The notes under the pieces: model-generated
Told to the model about the DNA's origin: nothing
Database searches by the model: none
Seen by the model: only the letters and a program-made list of their open reading frames with translations
Source: Bacteroidota bacterium
GTDB taxonomy: Bacteria; Bacteroidota; Bacteroidia; Chitinophagales; Chitinophagaceae
Length of the DNA stretch: 64,000 nucleotides
Assembly (NCBI GenBank): GCA_018267725.1
Contig: JAFDXY010000009.1
Coordinates: 248,001-312,000, forward strand
Direction: 5' to 3'
Program-made: the position numbers and the translations under genes
In this document: piece by piece, positions 19,817-28,786 of the stretch
Layout: every line of letters begins with the position of its first letter
Numbering within the stretch: position 1 is the first letter of the stretch

Positions 19817-20401
19817 TTACAAATTTTTTAATGCGAGTTTAATAATATTTTCTAAAGATAAGGAAGGATTGCTTACAATTACCTTTTTTACGGCTTGTTC
19901 TGCCACATTTTTTGCAATGCCTAAAGCCATTAAAGCATCAACCGCATCTGTATTGGCAGAGCTTGTTACAGAAGAACCATCAGCCACAAAACTTGTTGTA
20001 TGTTTTTGTAGTTTATCTTTTAATTCTACAATAATTCTTTCGGCAGTTTTTTTACCAATACCTTTTATTAATGAAAGTTGGTTTACATTTCCTGCAACAA
20101 TGGCATTGGCAATTTCATTAATCTTCATGCCAGACAACATCATACGTGCAGTAGCAGCACCAACACCCGAAACAGAAATTAATTGCAAAAACATTTCTTT
20201 TTCTGCTTCTTCGGCAAAGCCAAATAATACTTGTACATTTTCTGTAATATGTAAATAAGTATGTAACAACCCTGTTTCTTTTTCTGCAATAGCAGAATAA
20301 GTAGTTAAACTAATTTGCACACCATAACCTACTCCGTTTACATCTATTACAACATAAGCAGGAGTTTTTACTGCAAACCTTCCTTTTAAAAAAGCTATCA
20401 T
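19817..20401 (-). CDS. ruvA: Holliday junction branch migration protein RuvA
   Basis: 194 residues, close to the usual 190-205. The N-terminal OB-fold begins MIAFLKGRFAVKTPAYVVIDVNGVGYGVQIS; helix-hairpin-helix DNA-binding motifs appear as LISVSGVGAATARMMLSG and LIKGIGKKTAERIIVELKDK; and a C-terminal RuvB-binding helical domain (about 150-194) starts at DAVDALMALGI. RuvA tetramers hold the four-way junction while RuvB hexamers pump DNA; ruvB is not in this window. A -7 element lies only 8 bp upstream of the ATG, suggesting a very short leader. Confidence 0.96.
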   Translation of the reverse strand: MIAFLKGRFAVKTPAYVVIDVNGVGYGVQISLTTYSAIAEKETGLLHTYLHITENVQVLFGFAEEAEKEMFLQLISVSGVGAATARMMLSGMKINEIANAIVAGNVNQLSLIKGIGKKTAERIIVELKDKLQKHTTSFVADGSSVTSSANTDAVDALMALGIAKNVAEQAVKKVIVSNPSLSLENIIKLALKNL

Positions 20402-20408
20402 ATTGTTT

Positions 20409-20416
20409 CAAAAATA
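20409..20416 (-). promoter_or_regulatory. -7 promoter element upstream of ruvA
   Basis: The minus strand reads TATTTTTG, an exact match to the Bacteroidota TAnnTTTG -7 box, ending 8 bp before the ATG. No good -33 TTTG is found 19-20 bp upstream. If active, transcription would begin within a few bases of the start codon. Confidence 0.45.
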
Positions 20417-20502
20417 ACTTTTTAGCTGTTATAAGCATTAATTAGGCAATAAAAAATAATTACGATATTTGTTTTCTTTTTTTGAAGAATTAAGAATTTA
20501 CA

Positions 20503-21495
20503 ATGAATAAAATAACAGTAGCAATTACCGCCGTTGGTGGTTACGTTCCCGAAACAAAACTTACCAATGCAGATTTAGAAAAAATGGTTGAAACAAATGA
20601 TGAATGGATAAGAACAAGAACGGGAATTAGTGAAAGAAGAATTTTAAAAGAACCCGGCAAAGCCAGCAGCGATTTAGGTACAGGTGCAGTAATGGACATT
20701 ATTCGTAAAAAAAATTTAGACCCCAAAGAAATTGATTGTATTATTTGTGCAACAGTAACACCCGATATGATGTTTCCGGCAACGGCAAATATTATAAGCC
20801 ATAACGTTGGTGCAAGCAATGCATTTGGGTTTGATTTAAACGCAGCATGCAGTGGTTTTTTATTTGCATTAACTACCGGCACTTCTTTTATTGAAAGTGG
20901 CAGATACAAAAAAGTAATAGTTGTTGGTGCCGATAAAATGAGCAGCATTGTAGATTATACCGATAGAACTACTTGCGTTTTATTTGGAGATGCTGCAGGT
21001 GCTGTTTTATTAGAACCAAGTATAGATGAAAATGGGGTATTAGACAGTTTATTAAAAAGTGATGGTGTAGGAAAAAATTATTTATATCAAAGAGCAGGAG
21101 GCTCATTAAAACCTGCAAGTGTTGAAACTGTTTTAGCTAAAGAACATTTTATTTTTCAAGATGGGCAACCTGTATTTAAATATGCCGTAAAAGGCATGGC
21201 AGATGTAAGTGCCGAATTATTAGAAAGAAATAATTTAACCGGAAACGATATTGCATGGTTAGTGCCACACCAAGCCAATTTAAGAATTATTGATGCTACT
21301 GCTAACAGAATGGGATTAACCAAAGAAAAGGTTATGATTAACATTCAAAAATACGGAAACACAACAGCAGCAACTATTCCATTGTGTTTGTGGGAATGGG
21401 AAAATCAATTACACAAAGGCGATAAAATTGTATTGGCAGCTTTTGGTGGCGGTTTTACTTGGGGTGCTACTTTGGTTAAATGGGCATACAATTAA
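20503..21495 (+). CDS. fabH: 3-oxoacyl-ACP synthase III (FabH)
   Basis: 330 residues, full length. FabH performs the first condensation of type II fatty acid synthesis, joining an acyl-CoA primer (branched or acetyl) to malonyl-ACP. The catalytic triad is visible: Cys116 in [11 protein letters not shown], His256 in VPHQANLRI, and Asn286 in [10 protein letters not shown]. The TGISERRIL segment near 40 and the GGGFTWGA terminus are typical. It is transcribed divergently from ruvA and ends in a terminator. The paired enzyme FabD is encoded about 4.4 kb downstream on the other strand. Confidence 0.95.
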   Translation: MNKITVAITAVGGYVPETKLTNADLEKMVETNDEWIRTRTGISERRILKEPGKASSDLGTGAVMDIIRKKNLDPKEIDCIICATVTPDMMFPATANIISHNVGASNAFGFDLNAACSGFLFALTTGTSFIESGRYKKVIVVGADKMSSIVDYTDRTTCVLFGDAAGAVLLEPSIDENGVLDSLLKSDGVGKNYLYQRAGGSLKPASVETVLAKEHFIFQDGQPVFKYAVKGMADVSAELLERNNLTGNDIAWLVPHQANLRIIDATANRMGLTKEKVMINIQKYGNTTAATIPLCLWEWENQLHKGDKIVLAAFGGGFTWGATLVKWAYN

Positions 21496-21519
21496 AAATA
21501 AATCATAATATCTTTTTGC

Positions 21520-21553
21520 AAAGCCAATCAAAAATATGATTGGCTTTTTATTT
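21520..21553 (+). terminator. Terminator of fabH
   Basis: AAAGCCAATCA / TGATTGGCTTT stem with a 6-nt loop, then a T-rich tail. It is the only clear structure between fabH and the next gene. Confidence 0.85.
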
Positions 21554-21605
21554 TCAATTAGTATTAGCATTATACAAACAAATCAACATTTTAATATTGA
21601 TTGAT

Positions 21606-21613
21606 TACTTTTG
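21606..21613 (+). promoter_or_regulatory. -7 promoter element of the Cys/Met PLP enzyme gene
   Basis: TACTTTTG is an exact TAnnTTTG match 35 bp before the ATG at 21649. No clear -33 TTTG is found 19 bp upstream. Confidence 0.45.
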
Positions 21614-21648
21614 ATTAACAACAATTACTTCGGTTACAATAAAAAATT

Positions 21649-22881
21649 ATGAGTAATTCATCGTTCAATTTAAAAGGTATTACATCAACAGCAATACACA
21701 CTGCTGATAGTAAAAATGCAGAGCACGCACACATAACACCAATTTATGCAACTTCAACCTATACATTTAATTCAACCGAAGATGGTGCTGCAAGGTTTGC
21801 AGGAAATGATAAAAGTAAAATTTACACACGTTTAGGAAATCCCACTTTTGTTGCTGTTGAAAAAACTATTGCTGCTTTAGAAAGTTTTGGTTTAAAAGAT
21901 GAAAATAATGAACCATTAAAACTTAAAGCTTTGTTGCATGCAAGTGGCCAAGCAGCTTTAACTACTTTATTTTTAAGTAATTTAAAAACAGGTGATGCCG
22001 TTCTATCTCATTATTCATTATACGGCGGCACTTACGAAGTACTGCATAAAGTTTTGGCAGATACAGGAATTAAAACAATAATTGCAGACATAAGAAATAC
22101 AGATGTTTTAGAACAAACACTTAAAGAAAATGCTTCCATTAAATTAATACATCTTGAAACACCTGCCAACCCAACCATTAATTGTATTGATATAGAAAGT
22201 GTAACACAAATAGCAAAAAAATATCATATTAAAGTTTCGGTTGATAACACATTTGCAACACCTTACTTACAACAACCATTTAAATACGGAGTTGATTTTG
22301 TAATTCATTCTACCACAAAATTTTTAAATGGTCATGGCACTTCAATTGGTGGAGTTTTAATAGGAAAAGATGATGAATACATGAACACAAAAGTTTGGAA
22401 ATGGCATGTACTTTTAGGCAGCAACACCAGCCCTTTTGATGCATTTTTGTTAGGCAATGGTTTAAAAACTTTAGAACTTAGGATGGATAGGCATTGCAGC
22501 AACGCTATGCAAGTTGCAACATATTTACAAAATCATTCGGCCATTGCTTTAGTAAATTATGTAGGTTTAACAACACATTCAGACCACACCATTGCAAAAA
22601 AACAAATGAAACAATTTGGTTCTTTAATAAGTTTTGAATTAAAAAACGGTTATGCAGCTGCAACAAAGTTTATGAATGCATTGCAAATGTGTACGCAAGC
22701 AATTTCATTAGGCACTACCGATACCTTAATATCACATCCTGCAAGTACCAGCCACATGGGCGTAAGCAAAGAAGAAAGATTAAAATTTGGTATTACCGAT
22801 GGTTTAATAAGATTAAGTGTTGGTATAGAAAATATTGAAGATATTTTAAACGATTTTGAACAAGCATTACACAAAATATAA
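21649..22881 (+). CDS. Cys/Met metabolism PLP-dependent enzyme (transsulfuration or sulfhydrylase type)
   Basis: A 410-residue PLP enzyme of the cystathionine gamma-synthase superfamily. The Schiff-base lysine is Lys224 in HSTTKFLNGHG; Asp199 in VDNTFATPYLQQP would bind the pyridine nitrogen; YTRLGNPT (59-66) is the phosphate and neighbouring-subunit segment; and SVGIENIEDIL ends the C-terminal domain. Members include O-acetylhomoserine sulfhydrylase, cystathionine gamma-synthase/lyase and methionine gamma-lyase, and motif reading alone does not separate them. It is cytoplasmic. No SAM-riboswitch-like leader is apparent. The next gene follows after 15 bp. Confidence 0.88.
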   Translation: MSNSSFNLKGITSTAIHTADSKNAEHAHITPIYATSTYTFNSTEDGAARFAGNDKSKIYTRLGNPTFVAVEKTIAALESFGLKDENNEPLKLKALLHASGQAALTTLFLSNLKTGDAVLSHYSLYGGTYEVLHKVLADTGIKTIIADIRNTDVLEQTLKENASIKLIHLETPANPTINCIDIESVTQIAKKYHIKVSVDNTFATPYLQQPFKYGVDFVIHSTTKFLNGHGTSIGGVLIGKDDEYMNTKVWKWHVLLGSNTSPFDAFLLGNGLKTLELRMDRHCSNAMQVATYLQNHSAIALVNYVGLTTHSDHTIAKKQMKQFGSLISFELKNGYAAATKFMNALQMCTQAISLGTTDTLISHPASTSHMGVSKEERLKFGITDGLIRLSVGIENIEDILNDFEQALHKI

Positions 22882-22896
22882 TTTAGAATAATAAAA

Positions 22897-24729
22897 ATGA
22901 ATATGAAAAAAATTACGCTTATTATTTGCATGCTTGCAAGCATTGCATCTTTTGCTCAAAAGAAAAATAAACTTACCAAACCAACAGATCCTTTTGCAGG
23001 ATTAGATACCACTTTTGAAAAATTACTGAAAGACTTTCATGCTGCAGGTTTTGCAGTTGCAGTAGTAGAAAAAAACAAAATAATTTACGCCAAAGGTTTT
23101 GGTTATAGAGATGTAGAAAAAAAATTACCGGTTACACCTAATACATTATTTGCCATAGGCAGTTGCACTAAAGCATTTACTGCATCGCAAATAGGATTAT
23201 TGGTTAAGAATAATAAAATTGAATACGATAAGCCTGCGAAAAATTATTTAGCCGAATTAAATTTCTATAACAATGATATGAACAGGTTAATTACTGTAAG
23301 AGATTTAATGTGCCACAGAACAGGATTGCCAAGGCACGATTATTCATGGTATTTATTTCCATCATCATCAAGAGATAGTTTAGTAAAAAGAATTCAATAC
23401 CAAGAGCCAACAGCAGGCATAAGAGAAAAATGGCAATACAATAATTTTATGTTTTTAGTGCAAGGTATTATTACCGAAAAACTCACAGGCAAATCGTGGG
23501 AAACAAACATTAAAGAAAACATATTTAATAAATTAGAAATGAATCGTTCTAATTTTTCTGTTAAACAAATGGAAAAAGATAGCGATGCATCTTTAGGTTA
23601 TACCGTAAAAAAAGATTCTATCATAAAAAAATTAGATTACTACAATATAGATGGAATGGGCCCTGCGGGCAGTATTAACAGCAGCGTTAATGAAATGGCT
23701 AACTGGGTTATTACATGGATTAATGGTGGAAAATTTAATGGCACAGAAGTTTTACCCGCAGCTTATGTTACAGAAGCACAAAGCAGCCAAATGGTTATTG
23801 GTGCAGCTTTACCAACTAAAGATCATCCTGATGTGCAATTTTCTACTTATGGTTTTGGTTGGATGTTAACGTCTTACCGCGGGCATTATAGAGTAGAACA
23901 TGGCGGCAATATTGATGGTTTTAGTGCAAGCACATCTTTCTTTCCAAGCGATAGTATTGGCATAATTGTTTTAACCAATCAAAATGGTTCTGTTGTTACT
24001 TCTGCTGTAAGAAATATTATTTCAGATAGAATGTTGCATCTCTCTTCTTTTAACTGGAGCGATTCATTAAAGTCTGCAATTAATAAAGCTAAGAAAACAG
24101 CAAAAGAAGCCGAGCAATTATTAAAAACAAGTAGCAACCAAAAATTAAATACACACCTTTCTCATCCTTTAAAAAATTATGAAGGTTTGTATAATAATCT
24201 CGGTTATGGTAGTATTGATATTTTTGAAAGAAACGATTCTTTATTTATGAAAATGGGGCCAAAAGATATTGCATGGTTAAAACATTATCATTACGATATT
24301 TTTCAACCATTTATAATAGATAAACAAGATGGGATTGATACCACCGAATCTTCTGCATTACGCATTGCATTTACTATGAACGATGCAGGCGATATTGATG
24401 CACTACATGCACAATTGGAAGCAGGTTTAGAACCAATAAAATTTATTCGCAAACCAAAACCTAAAGCTATTAATGTAAATGAATTAAAAAAATATGTTGG
24501 CGAGTATGAAATAACACCAGCAGTTACTGCAAAAGTGTATATTAAAGATGATAAATTATTTGTATTTGTTCCGGGACAGCCAGAATATGAATTAGTAAAT
24601 ACAGACACCAACCTTTTTGCCTTAAAAATATTAAACGGTTATTTTGTTGAATTTAATATTGAAAAAGATATTGTTACCTCATTAACATTTAAACAACCCA
24701 ACGGAAACTTTAAAGCAAAAAAGAAATAA
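22897..24729 (+). CDS. Class C beta-lactamase-fold serine hydrolase with C-terminal DUF3471-like region
   Basis: A 610-residue exported protein: signal peptide MNMKKITLIICMLASIASFAQ, then a beta-lactamase/penicillin-binding fold to about residue 390. The catalytic motifs are the SxxK Ser89-Lys92 in IGSCTKAF, the YxN motif Tyr181-Asn183 in WQYNNFMF, and HGG in VEHGGNIDGF. The remaining 200 residues (YEGLYNNLGYGSIDIFERND..., VGEYEITPAVTAKVYIKDDKLFV) resemble the DUF3471 lipocalin-like tail frequent on such hydrolases. It probably acts in the periplasm as a peptidase or esterase; true beta-lactam resistance is not implied. Alternative start: ATG at 22903. The GNAT gene starts immediately after the stop. 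Confidence 0.88.
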   Translation: MNMKKITLIICMLASIASFAQKKNKLTKPTDPFAGLDTTFEKLLKDFHAAGFAVAVVEKNKIIYAKGFGYRDVEKKLPVTPNTLFAIGSCTKAFTASQIGLLVKNNKIEYDKPAKNYLAELNFYNNDMNRLITVRDLMCHRTGLPRHDYSWYLFPSSSRDSLVKRIQYQEPTAGIREKWQYNNFMFLVQGIITEKLTGKSWETNIKENIFNKLEMNRSNFSVKQMEKDSDASLGYTVKKDSIIKKLDYYNIDGMGPAGSINSSVNEMANWVITWINGGKFNGTEVLPAAYVTEAQSSQMVIGAALPTKDHPDVQFSTYGFGWMLTSYRGHYRVEHGGNIDGFSASTSFFPSDSIGIIVLTNQNGSVVTSAVRNIISDRMLHLSSFNWSDSLKSAINKAKKTAKEAEQLLKTSSNQKLNTHLSHPLKNYEGLYNNLGYGSIDIFERNDSLFMKMGPKDIAWLKHYHYDIFQPFIIDKQDGIDTTESSALRIAFTMNDAGDIDALHAQLEAGLEPIKFIRKPKPKAINVNELKKYVGEYEITPAVTAKVYIKDDKLFVFVPGQPEYELVNTDTNLFALKILNGYFVEFNIEKDIVTSLTFKQPNGNFKAKKK

Positions 24730-25176
24730 ATGATAACCATACGAAGAGCAGAAAAAAAAGATTGTAAAAGATTATTAGAATTAGTTAATGAATTGGCAGT
24801 TTATGAAAAAGCACCGCAAGAAGTTACTGTAACATTACAACACTTTGAAGAAAGTGGTTTTGGCGAAAACCCTGTGTGGTGGGGATTTGTAGCAGAAGAT
24901 GATAATTTAATTCTCGGTTTTGCATTGTACTACATTCGGTACAGTACATGGAAAGGACAATGTTTATATTTAGAAGATTTTTTAGTAACCGAAAAAGCAA
25001 GAGGCAAAGGAATAGGAAAACTTTTGTTTGATAGAGTTATTGAAGAATGTAAAGAAAAAAAATTTACAAGAATGTGTTGGCAAGTATTAGAATGGAATGA
25101 ACCTGCCATAAATTTTTATAAAAAATACAACTCAAGTTTTGATACAGAATGGGTAAACGGAGCTTTGGATTTTTAA
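24730..25176 (+). CDS. GNAT acetyltransferase, diamine/spermidine N1-acetyltransferase-like
   Basis: A 148-residue GNAT protein. The acetyl-CoA binding segment is VTEKARGKGIGKLLF (about 86-100), and the motif order matches eukaryotic SSAT/thialysine acetyltransferases: TIRRAEKKDCKRLLELVNELAVYE at the start, YSTWKGQCLYLEDFLV before motif A, and WQVLEWNEPAINFYKK in motif B. The likely substrate is therefore a small amine such as a polyamine or thialysine, but this is family inference. The ATG directly abuts the stop codon of the preceding serine hydrolase gene, so the two are translationally coupled. Confidence 0.88.
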   Translation: MITIRRAEKKDCKRLLELVNELAVYEKAPQEVTVTLQHFEESGFGENPVWWGFVAEDDNLILGFALYYIRYSTWKGQCLYLEDFLVTEKARGKGIGKLLFDRVIEECKEKKFTRMCWQVLEWNEPAINFYKKYNSSFDTEWVNGALDF

Positions 25177-25192
25177 ATTATTTTTTTATGTT

Positions 25193-25900
25193 TTATTTTA
25201 TAAGTTGAAACATTTTTTTATAATCAACATTATCAAAATCTACTTCATCTTGTTTTTGATTATCACAAGTATTCACCAATAATGGTGTTGCTCTCATTTT
25301 CTTTACATCAACCATCATGTAATAATAATCAATAGGTTCCTTTATTATTCTGTTATACCATTTGTCATGAAATATGGCAATTCCTTTGTCTTTATTTAAA
25401 TATTTAATTGTTAGTTCTCTACGCTCGTAAAGTTGAGATGTTAAAATAAATTTATAAGTACGCGAATCTATTTTCTGAAAATCATTTATATATGTTGCTT
25501 CTGGACCTTCTCCATTCCAATTTATAAAAACAGAACCAGTTAATTTAATTTTATAATGAGTGTAATAATCTGCAGGAGAGTAAACATAAATATTCCCTTT
25601 ATAAGTTTCCAACATTGTCCATTCAAGTGGAAAGTCTTTATAGTATTGTTTTTTAGGGAATAGTTTTCTTGAATACAAATAACTGAGCGAACTTTTATAA
25701 GTATCTGTATCAAACCTGTTAAAAGTAAAGTCAGACACTAATGAATAAAATATAGACGCTTTATTTGTGTCAATAAAAACTTTATGATAATACAATTCAT
25801 TACTATCTCTTACAAAAAATAAAGTATCATTCAGTTTAAATTGAGCAAAACTTATTTTACTTATAAATGCAAATACTATTAAAAGAATAAACCTACACAT
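25193..25900 (-). CDS. Hypothetical secreted protein
   Basis: A 235-residue protein with a Sec signal peptide (MCRFILLIVFAFISKISFAQ). I do not recognise the mature domain, which is rich in Tyr, Lys and Asp and reads as mostly beta strands. There is no lipobox and no T9SS C-terminal domain, so it is probably periplasmic. It starts 19 bp after the fabD stop codon on the same strand and could be read through from it, but no functional relation is visible. Confidence 0.7.
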   Translation of the reverse strand: MCRFILLIVFAFISKISFAQFKLNDTLFFVRDSNELYYHKVFIDTNKASIFYSLVSDFTFNRFDTDTYKSSLSYLYSRKLFPKKQYYKDFPLEWTMLETYKGNIYVYSPADYYTHYKIKLTGSVFINWNGEGPEATYINDFQKIDSRTYKFILTSQLYERRELTIKYLNKDKGIAIFHDKWYNRIIKEPIDYYYMMVDVKKMRATPLLVNTCDNQKQDEVDFDNVDYKKMFQLIK

Positions 25901-25919
25901 ATTTAAAAATGCATAACAA

Positions 25920-26810
25920 TTAACTCACTCCATCAACAACCGTTTCTTTATTTATTTTTTGTACTAACCCTTGCAATACTTTACCGGGGCCAACTTCTGT
26001 AAAATGTTTTGCACCATCTGCAAGCATTGCTTCAACAGATTGTGTCCAACGAACAGCACCGGTTAATTGTGCAATTAAATTTTCTTTAATCATAGTTGCA
26101 TCTGTTACTGCTTTTGCAACAACGTTTTGATATACTGCACAAGATGGGTTATTAAATGTTGTTGATTGAATTGCGGCAGCCAATTCTTCTTTTGCAGAAG
26201 CCATTAATGGTGAGTGGAATGCACCACCTACAGGTAATACCAATGCACGTTTTGCACCGGCAGTTTTCATTCTTTCACAAGCAATTTCAATTCCTTTTAA
26301 TGAGCCGCTTATAACCAATTGCCCCGGGCAATTATAGTTAGCAGCAACTACAACTTCATTAGTTTCTGCTTGTATTGTTGCACAAATTTCTTCAACCTTA
26401 TCATCTGCCAAAGCCAATACTGCCGCCATTGTTGATGGATTTTGCTCGCATGCTTTTTGCATAGCAGCAGCACGAATGCTTACTAATTTTAAAGCATCTT
26501 CAAAACTTAAAACATTGTTGGCAACCAATGCAGAAAACTCTCCGAGAGAATGCCCTGCAACCATATCGGGCTTTGCATTGTTTATAGTTTTAAATGCAAT
26601 TACTGAATGTAAAAAAACGGCAGGCTGTGTTACATTGGTTTGTTTTAATTGTTCATCTGTTCCTGCAAACATTATATCACTTATTCTAAAACCAAGAATA
26701 CTATTTGCTTGTTCAAACAATTCTTTAGCTGTTGAATTATTTTCATATAAATTTTTTCCCATACCACTAAACTGAGAACCTTGTCCGGGAAATACAAATG
26801 CATGTTTCAT
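25920..26810 (-). CDS. fabD: Malonyl-CoA:ACP transacylase (FabD)
   Basis: 296 residues, in the normal range. FabD loads malonate from CoA onto ACP for type II fatty acid synthesis. Diagnostic segments are FPGQGSQFSGMG (7-18), the nucleophile Ser88 in GHSLGEFSA, QKACEQNPSTMAAVLAL with the substrate-binding region, His in PVGGAFHSPLM (about 199) and the C-terminal EVGPGKVLQGLVQKI. It is cytoplasmic. It lies alone from other fab genes here apart from fabH about 4.4 kb away. Confidence 0.95.
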   Translation of the reverse strand: MKHAFVFPGQGSQFSGMGKNLYENNSTAKELFEQANSILGFRISDIMFAGTDEQLKQTNVTQPAVFLHSVIAFKTINNAKPDMVAGHSLGEFSALVANNVLSFEDALKLVSIRAAAMQKACEQNPSTMAAVLALADDKVEEICATIQAETNEVVVAANYNCPGQLVISGSLKGIEIACERMKTAGAKRALVLPVGGAFHSPLMASAKEELAAAIQSTTFNNPSCAVYQNVVAKAVTDATMIKENLIAQLTGAVRWTQSVEAMLADGAKHFTEVGPGKVLQGLVQKINKETVVDGVS

Positions 26811-26886
26811 TATAATAAAATTTAAAAACGAAGATAAAAGTTGAATTGATAATTATGCTTTACAGAAAAATTTGGTTAATAAATTT

Positions 26887-27483
26887 CTAATCTAAATCGT
26901 TACTAATTAGTTTTAAAAATTCATTACGCGTAGGATACTTTTCAAACTCTCCCGAAAAAGCAGAAGTTGTTGTAACAGAATTTTGTTTTTGCACGCCACG
27001 CATCATCATACACAAATGTTTTGCTTCAATTACAACCGCTACGCCTAAAGGGTTTAATGAGGTTTGAATGGCATCTAATATTTGTGTGGTAAGCCTTTCT
27101 TGTACTTGTAATCTTCTGGCATATACATCTACCACTCTTGCAATTTTACTTAACCCTGTTATCCATCCATTAGGAATATATGCAATATGTGCTTTACCAA
27201 TAAACGGCAATAAATGATGCTCACACATAGAATAAATTTCAATATCTTTTACAATAATCATTTCACTAACTTCTTCATGAAATTTTGCAGATTCAATAAT
27301 TTTTTTAGCATCTAAATGATAGCCTTGTGTTAAATATTGCATTGCTTTTGCCATACGTTCGGGTGTTTTTAACAGCCCCTCGCGTTCAGCATCTTCGCCC
27401 AATAAATTCAATACTTCTTTATAATTATTTTTTAAACCTTCTGTAACTGCCTCATCATATTTTTCAACTTTACTGTAAGCCAT
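26887..27483 (-). CDS. folE: GTP cyclohydrolase I (FolE)
   Basis: 198 residues, standard for FolE, which converts GTP to 7,8-dihydroneopterin triphosphate. The zinc ligands are Cys87 and His90 ([20 protein letters not shown]) and Cys158 (HLCMMMRGV); [13 protein letters not shown] and the [13 protein letters not shown] active-site loop are intact. It sits 12 bp downstream of the PTPS-type gene on the same strand, so the two probably form an operon that takes GTP through the first two steps of a pterin pathway. Confidence 0.95.
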   Translation of the reverse strand: MAYSKVEKYDEAVTEGLKNNYKEVLNLLGEDAEREGLLKTPERMAKAMQYLTQGYHLDAKKIIESAKFHEEVSEMIIVKDIEIYSMCEHHLLPFIGKAHIAYIPNGWITGLSKIARVVDVYARRLQVQERLTTQILDAIQTSLNPLGVAVVIEAKHLCMMMRGVQKQNSVTTTSAFSGEFEKYPTRNEFLKLISNDLD

Positions 27484-27495
27484 ATTTTTTAATTT

Positions 27496-27909
27496 TTATC
27501 GTATTGGGTATTCTACAAAATTTCTTTCGGTTTCGTATAAGGTTATTGTTAATTCTAATCCTTCATTTAATTTGGGTGCCAATAAATTGTAAATAACTAT
27601 TGCTATGTTTTCGGCGGTTGGGTTTAAGTTTTTAAATTCTTCTGTATCTAAATTTAAATTTTTATGGTCGAACCTTGCATGCACTTCTTGTTTTATTATA
27701 TTGCTTAGTTGTTTAGTATCAACCACATAGCCGGTTTCGGGGTTAGGTATGCCAACTACTTTTACTACTAATTCATAATTATGACCATGATAATTTTCGT
27801 TATTGCATAAACCAAATACTGCATCATTTTTTTCTTTGCTCCATGCAGCATTAAATAACCTGTGGGCAGCATTAAAATGTTCTTTTCTATAAACCGCAAC
27901 TTTATTCAT
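27496..27909 (-). CDS. 6-pyruvoyl-tetrahydropterin synthase / QueD family protein
   Basis: A 137-residue T-fold enzyme. The zinc-binding histidines are His16 (HFNAAH), His41 and His43 (HGHNYEL), and the catalytic Cys35 precedes HGH by five residues (CNNENYHGH). E. coli QueD has only three residues in that gap, while animal and bacterial PTPS (the so-called PTPS-II pattern) has five. Together with folE directly downstream this favours a 6-pyruvoyltetrahydropterin-type role over queuosine synthesis, though automated annotation would usually say QueD. The acidic end ITLYETERNF is normal for the family. Confidence 0.85.
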   Translation of the reverse strand: MNKVAVYRKEHFNAAHRLFNAAWSKEKNDAVFGLCNNENYHGHNYELVVKVVGIPNPETGYVVDTKQLSNIIKQEVHARFDHKNLNLDTEEFKNLNPTAENIAIVIYNLLAPKLNEGLELTITLYETERNFVEYPIR

Positions 27910-28074
27910 TATTCAATTTATGTAGTGCGAATGTAATAAAGGCGTTAAAACAAACAGTTTTATAAACAATTTATTCGTAATTCGAAAATTCAGTTACGCC
28001 ATTCTGTCTGCCAAAATAAATTGCATAATATTTGAAAACAGTAAAATCTTATCTTCAACGCATAAATTTTTAGA

Positions 28075-28767
28075 ATGAATATTGGAAAAGAATTTGAAAA
28101 ATACGCTGTTAAACATAAAGGTATTAGCAGCAATACATTACATAGTTATCAAACCTATTTTAATCCAACCGGTTTAACACCGTACATTATTGAAGAAAGA
28201 CCTTTAAACATTGCACAAATGGATGTGTTTAGCCGTTTAATGATGGATAGAATTATTTTTTTAGGGCAAGCTATTGATGATTATGTTGCCAACATTATTA
28301 CCGCTCAATTATTATTTTTAGAAAGTGTTGATAGAACCAGAGATATTCAAATGTACATTAACAGCCCCGGCGGTAGTGTATATGCAGGATTAGGTGTTTA
28401 TGATACCATGCAATTTATAGGTCCCGATGTAAGCACAATTTGCACAGGTATTGCAGCAAGCATGGGGCAATTATTATTATGTGCAGGTGTAAAAGGAAAA
28501 AGAACCGCATTAAAACATAGCCGTGTTATGATGCACCAACCAAGCGGTGCCATTGGCGGACAAGCAACAGACATACAAATTACCGCAAGAGAAATTAAAA
28601 AACTAAAACAAGAATTGTATGCTATTACTGCACATCATACAGGTAAAGATGTTGAAACTATTGCAGCAGACAGCGATCGTGATTTTTGGATGACAGCTTT
28701 AGATGCCAAAGCTTATGGTTTGGTAGATGAAGTTTTATTAACCAATCCTAAAAAAGAAAATAAATAA
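28075..28767 (+). CDS. clpP: ATP-dependent Clp protease proteolytic subunit ClpP (copy 1)
   Basis: 230 residues with an N-terminal extension of about 30 relative to E. coli ClpP. The catalytic triad is complete: Ser129 in GIAASMGQLLL, His154 in MMHQPSGA, Asp203 in SDRDFW. YINSPGGSVYAG forms the oxyanion/substrate-binding strand. ClpP barrels degrade proteins delivered by ClpX or ClpA/C. It is followed after 19 bp by a second clpP and then clpX, so one operon encodes the whole protease; the two ClpPs may form mixed rings. Confidence 0.95.
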   Translation: MNIGKEFEKYAVKHKGISSNTLHSYQTYFNPTGLTPYIIEERPLNIAQMDVFSRLMMDRIIFLGQAIDDYVANIITAQLLFLESVDRTRDIQMYINSPGGSVYAGLGVYDTMQFIGPDVSTICTGIAASMGQLLLCAGVKGKRTALKHSRVMMHQPSGAIGGQATDIQITAREIKKLKQELYAITAHHTGKDVETIAADSDRDFWMTALDAKAYGLVDEVLLTNPKKENK

Positions 28768-28786
28768 TTACTAATTCTTTCTTATA

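Noticed and set aside
21560..21648. SAM-type riboswitch upstream of the Cys/Met enzyme gene
   Set aside because: Only about 90 bp are available and no multi-stem structure or conserved core is visible; a plain promoter is present.
22897..24729. Antibiotic-resistance beta-lactamase
   Set aside because: SxxK/YxN/HGG motifs are shared by many esterases and peptidases, and the C-terminal extension points to a general serine hydrolase.
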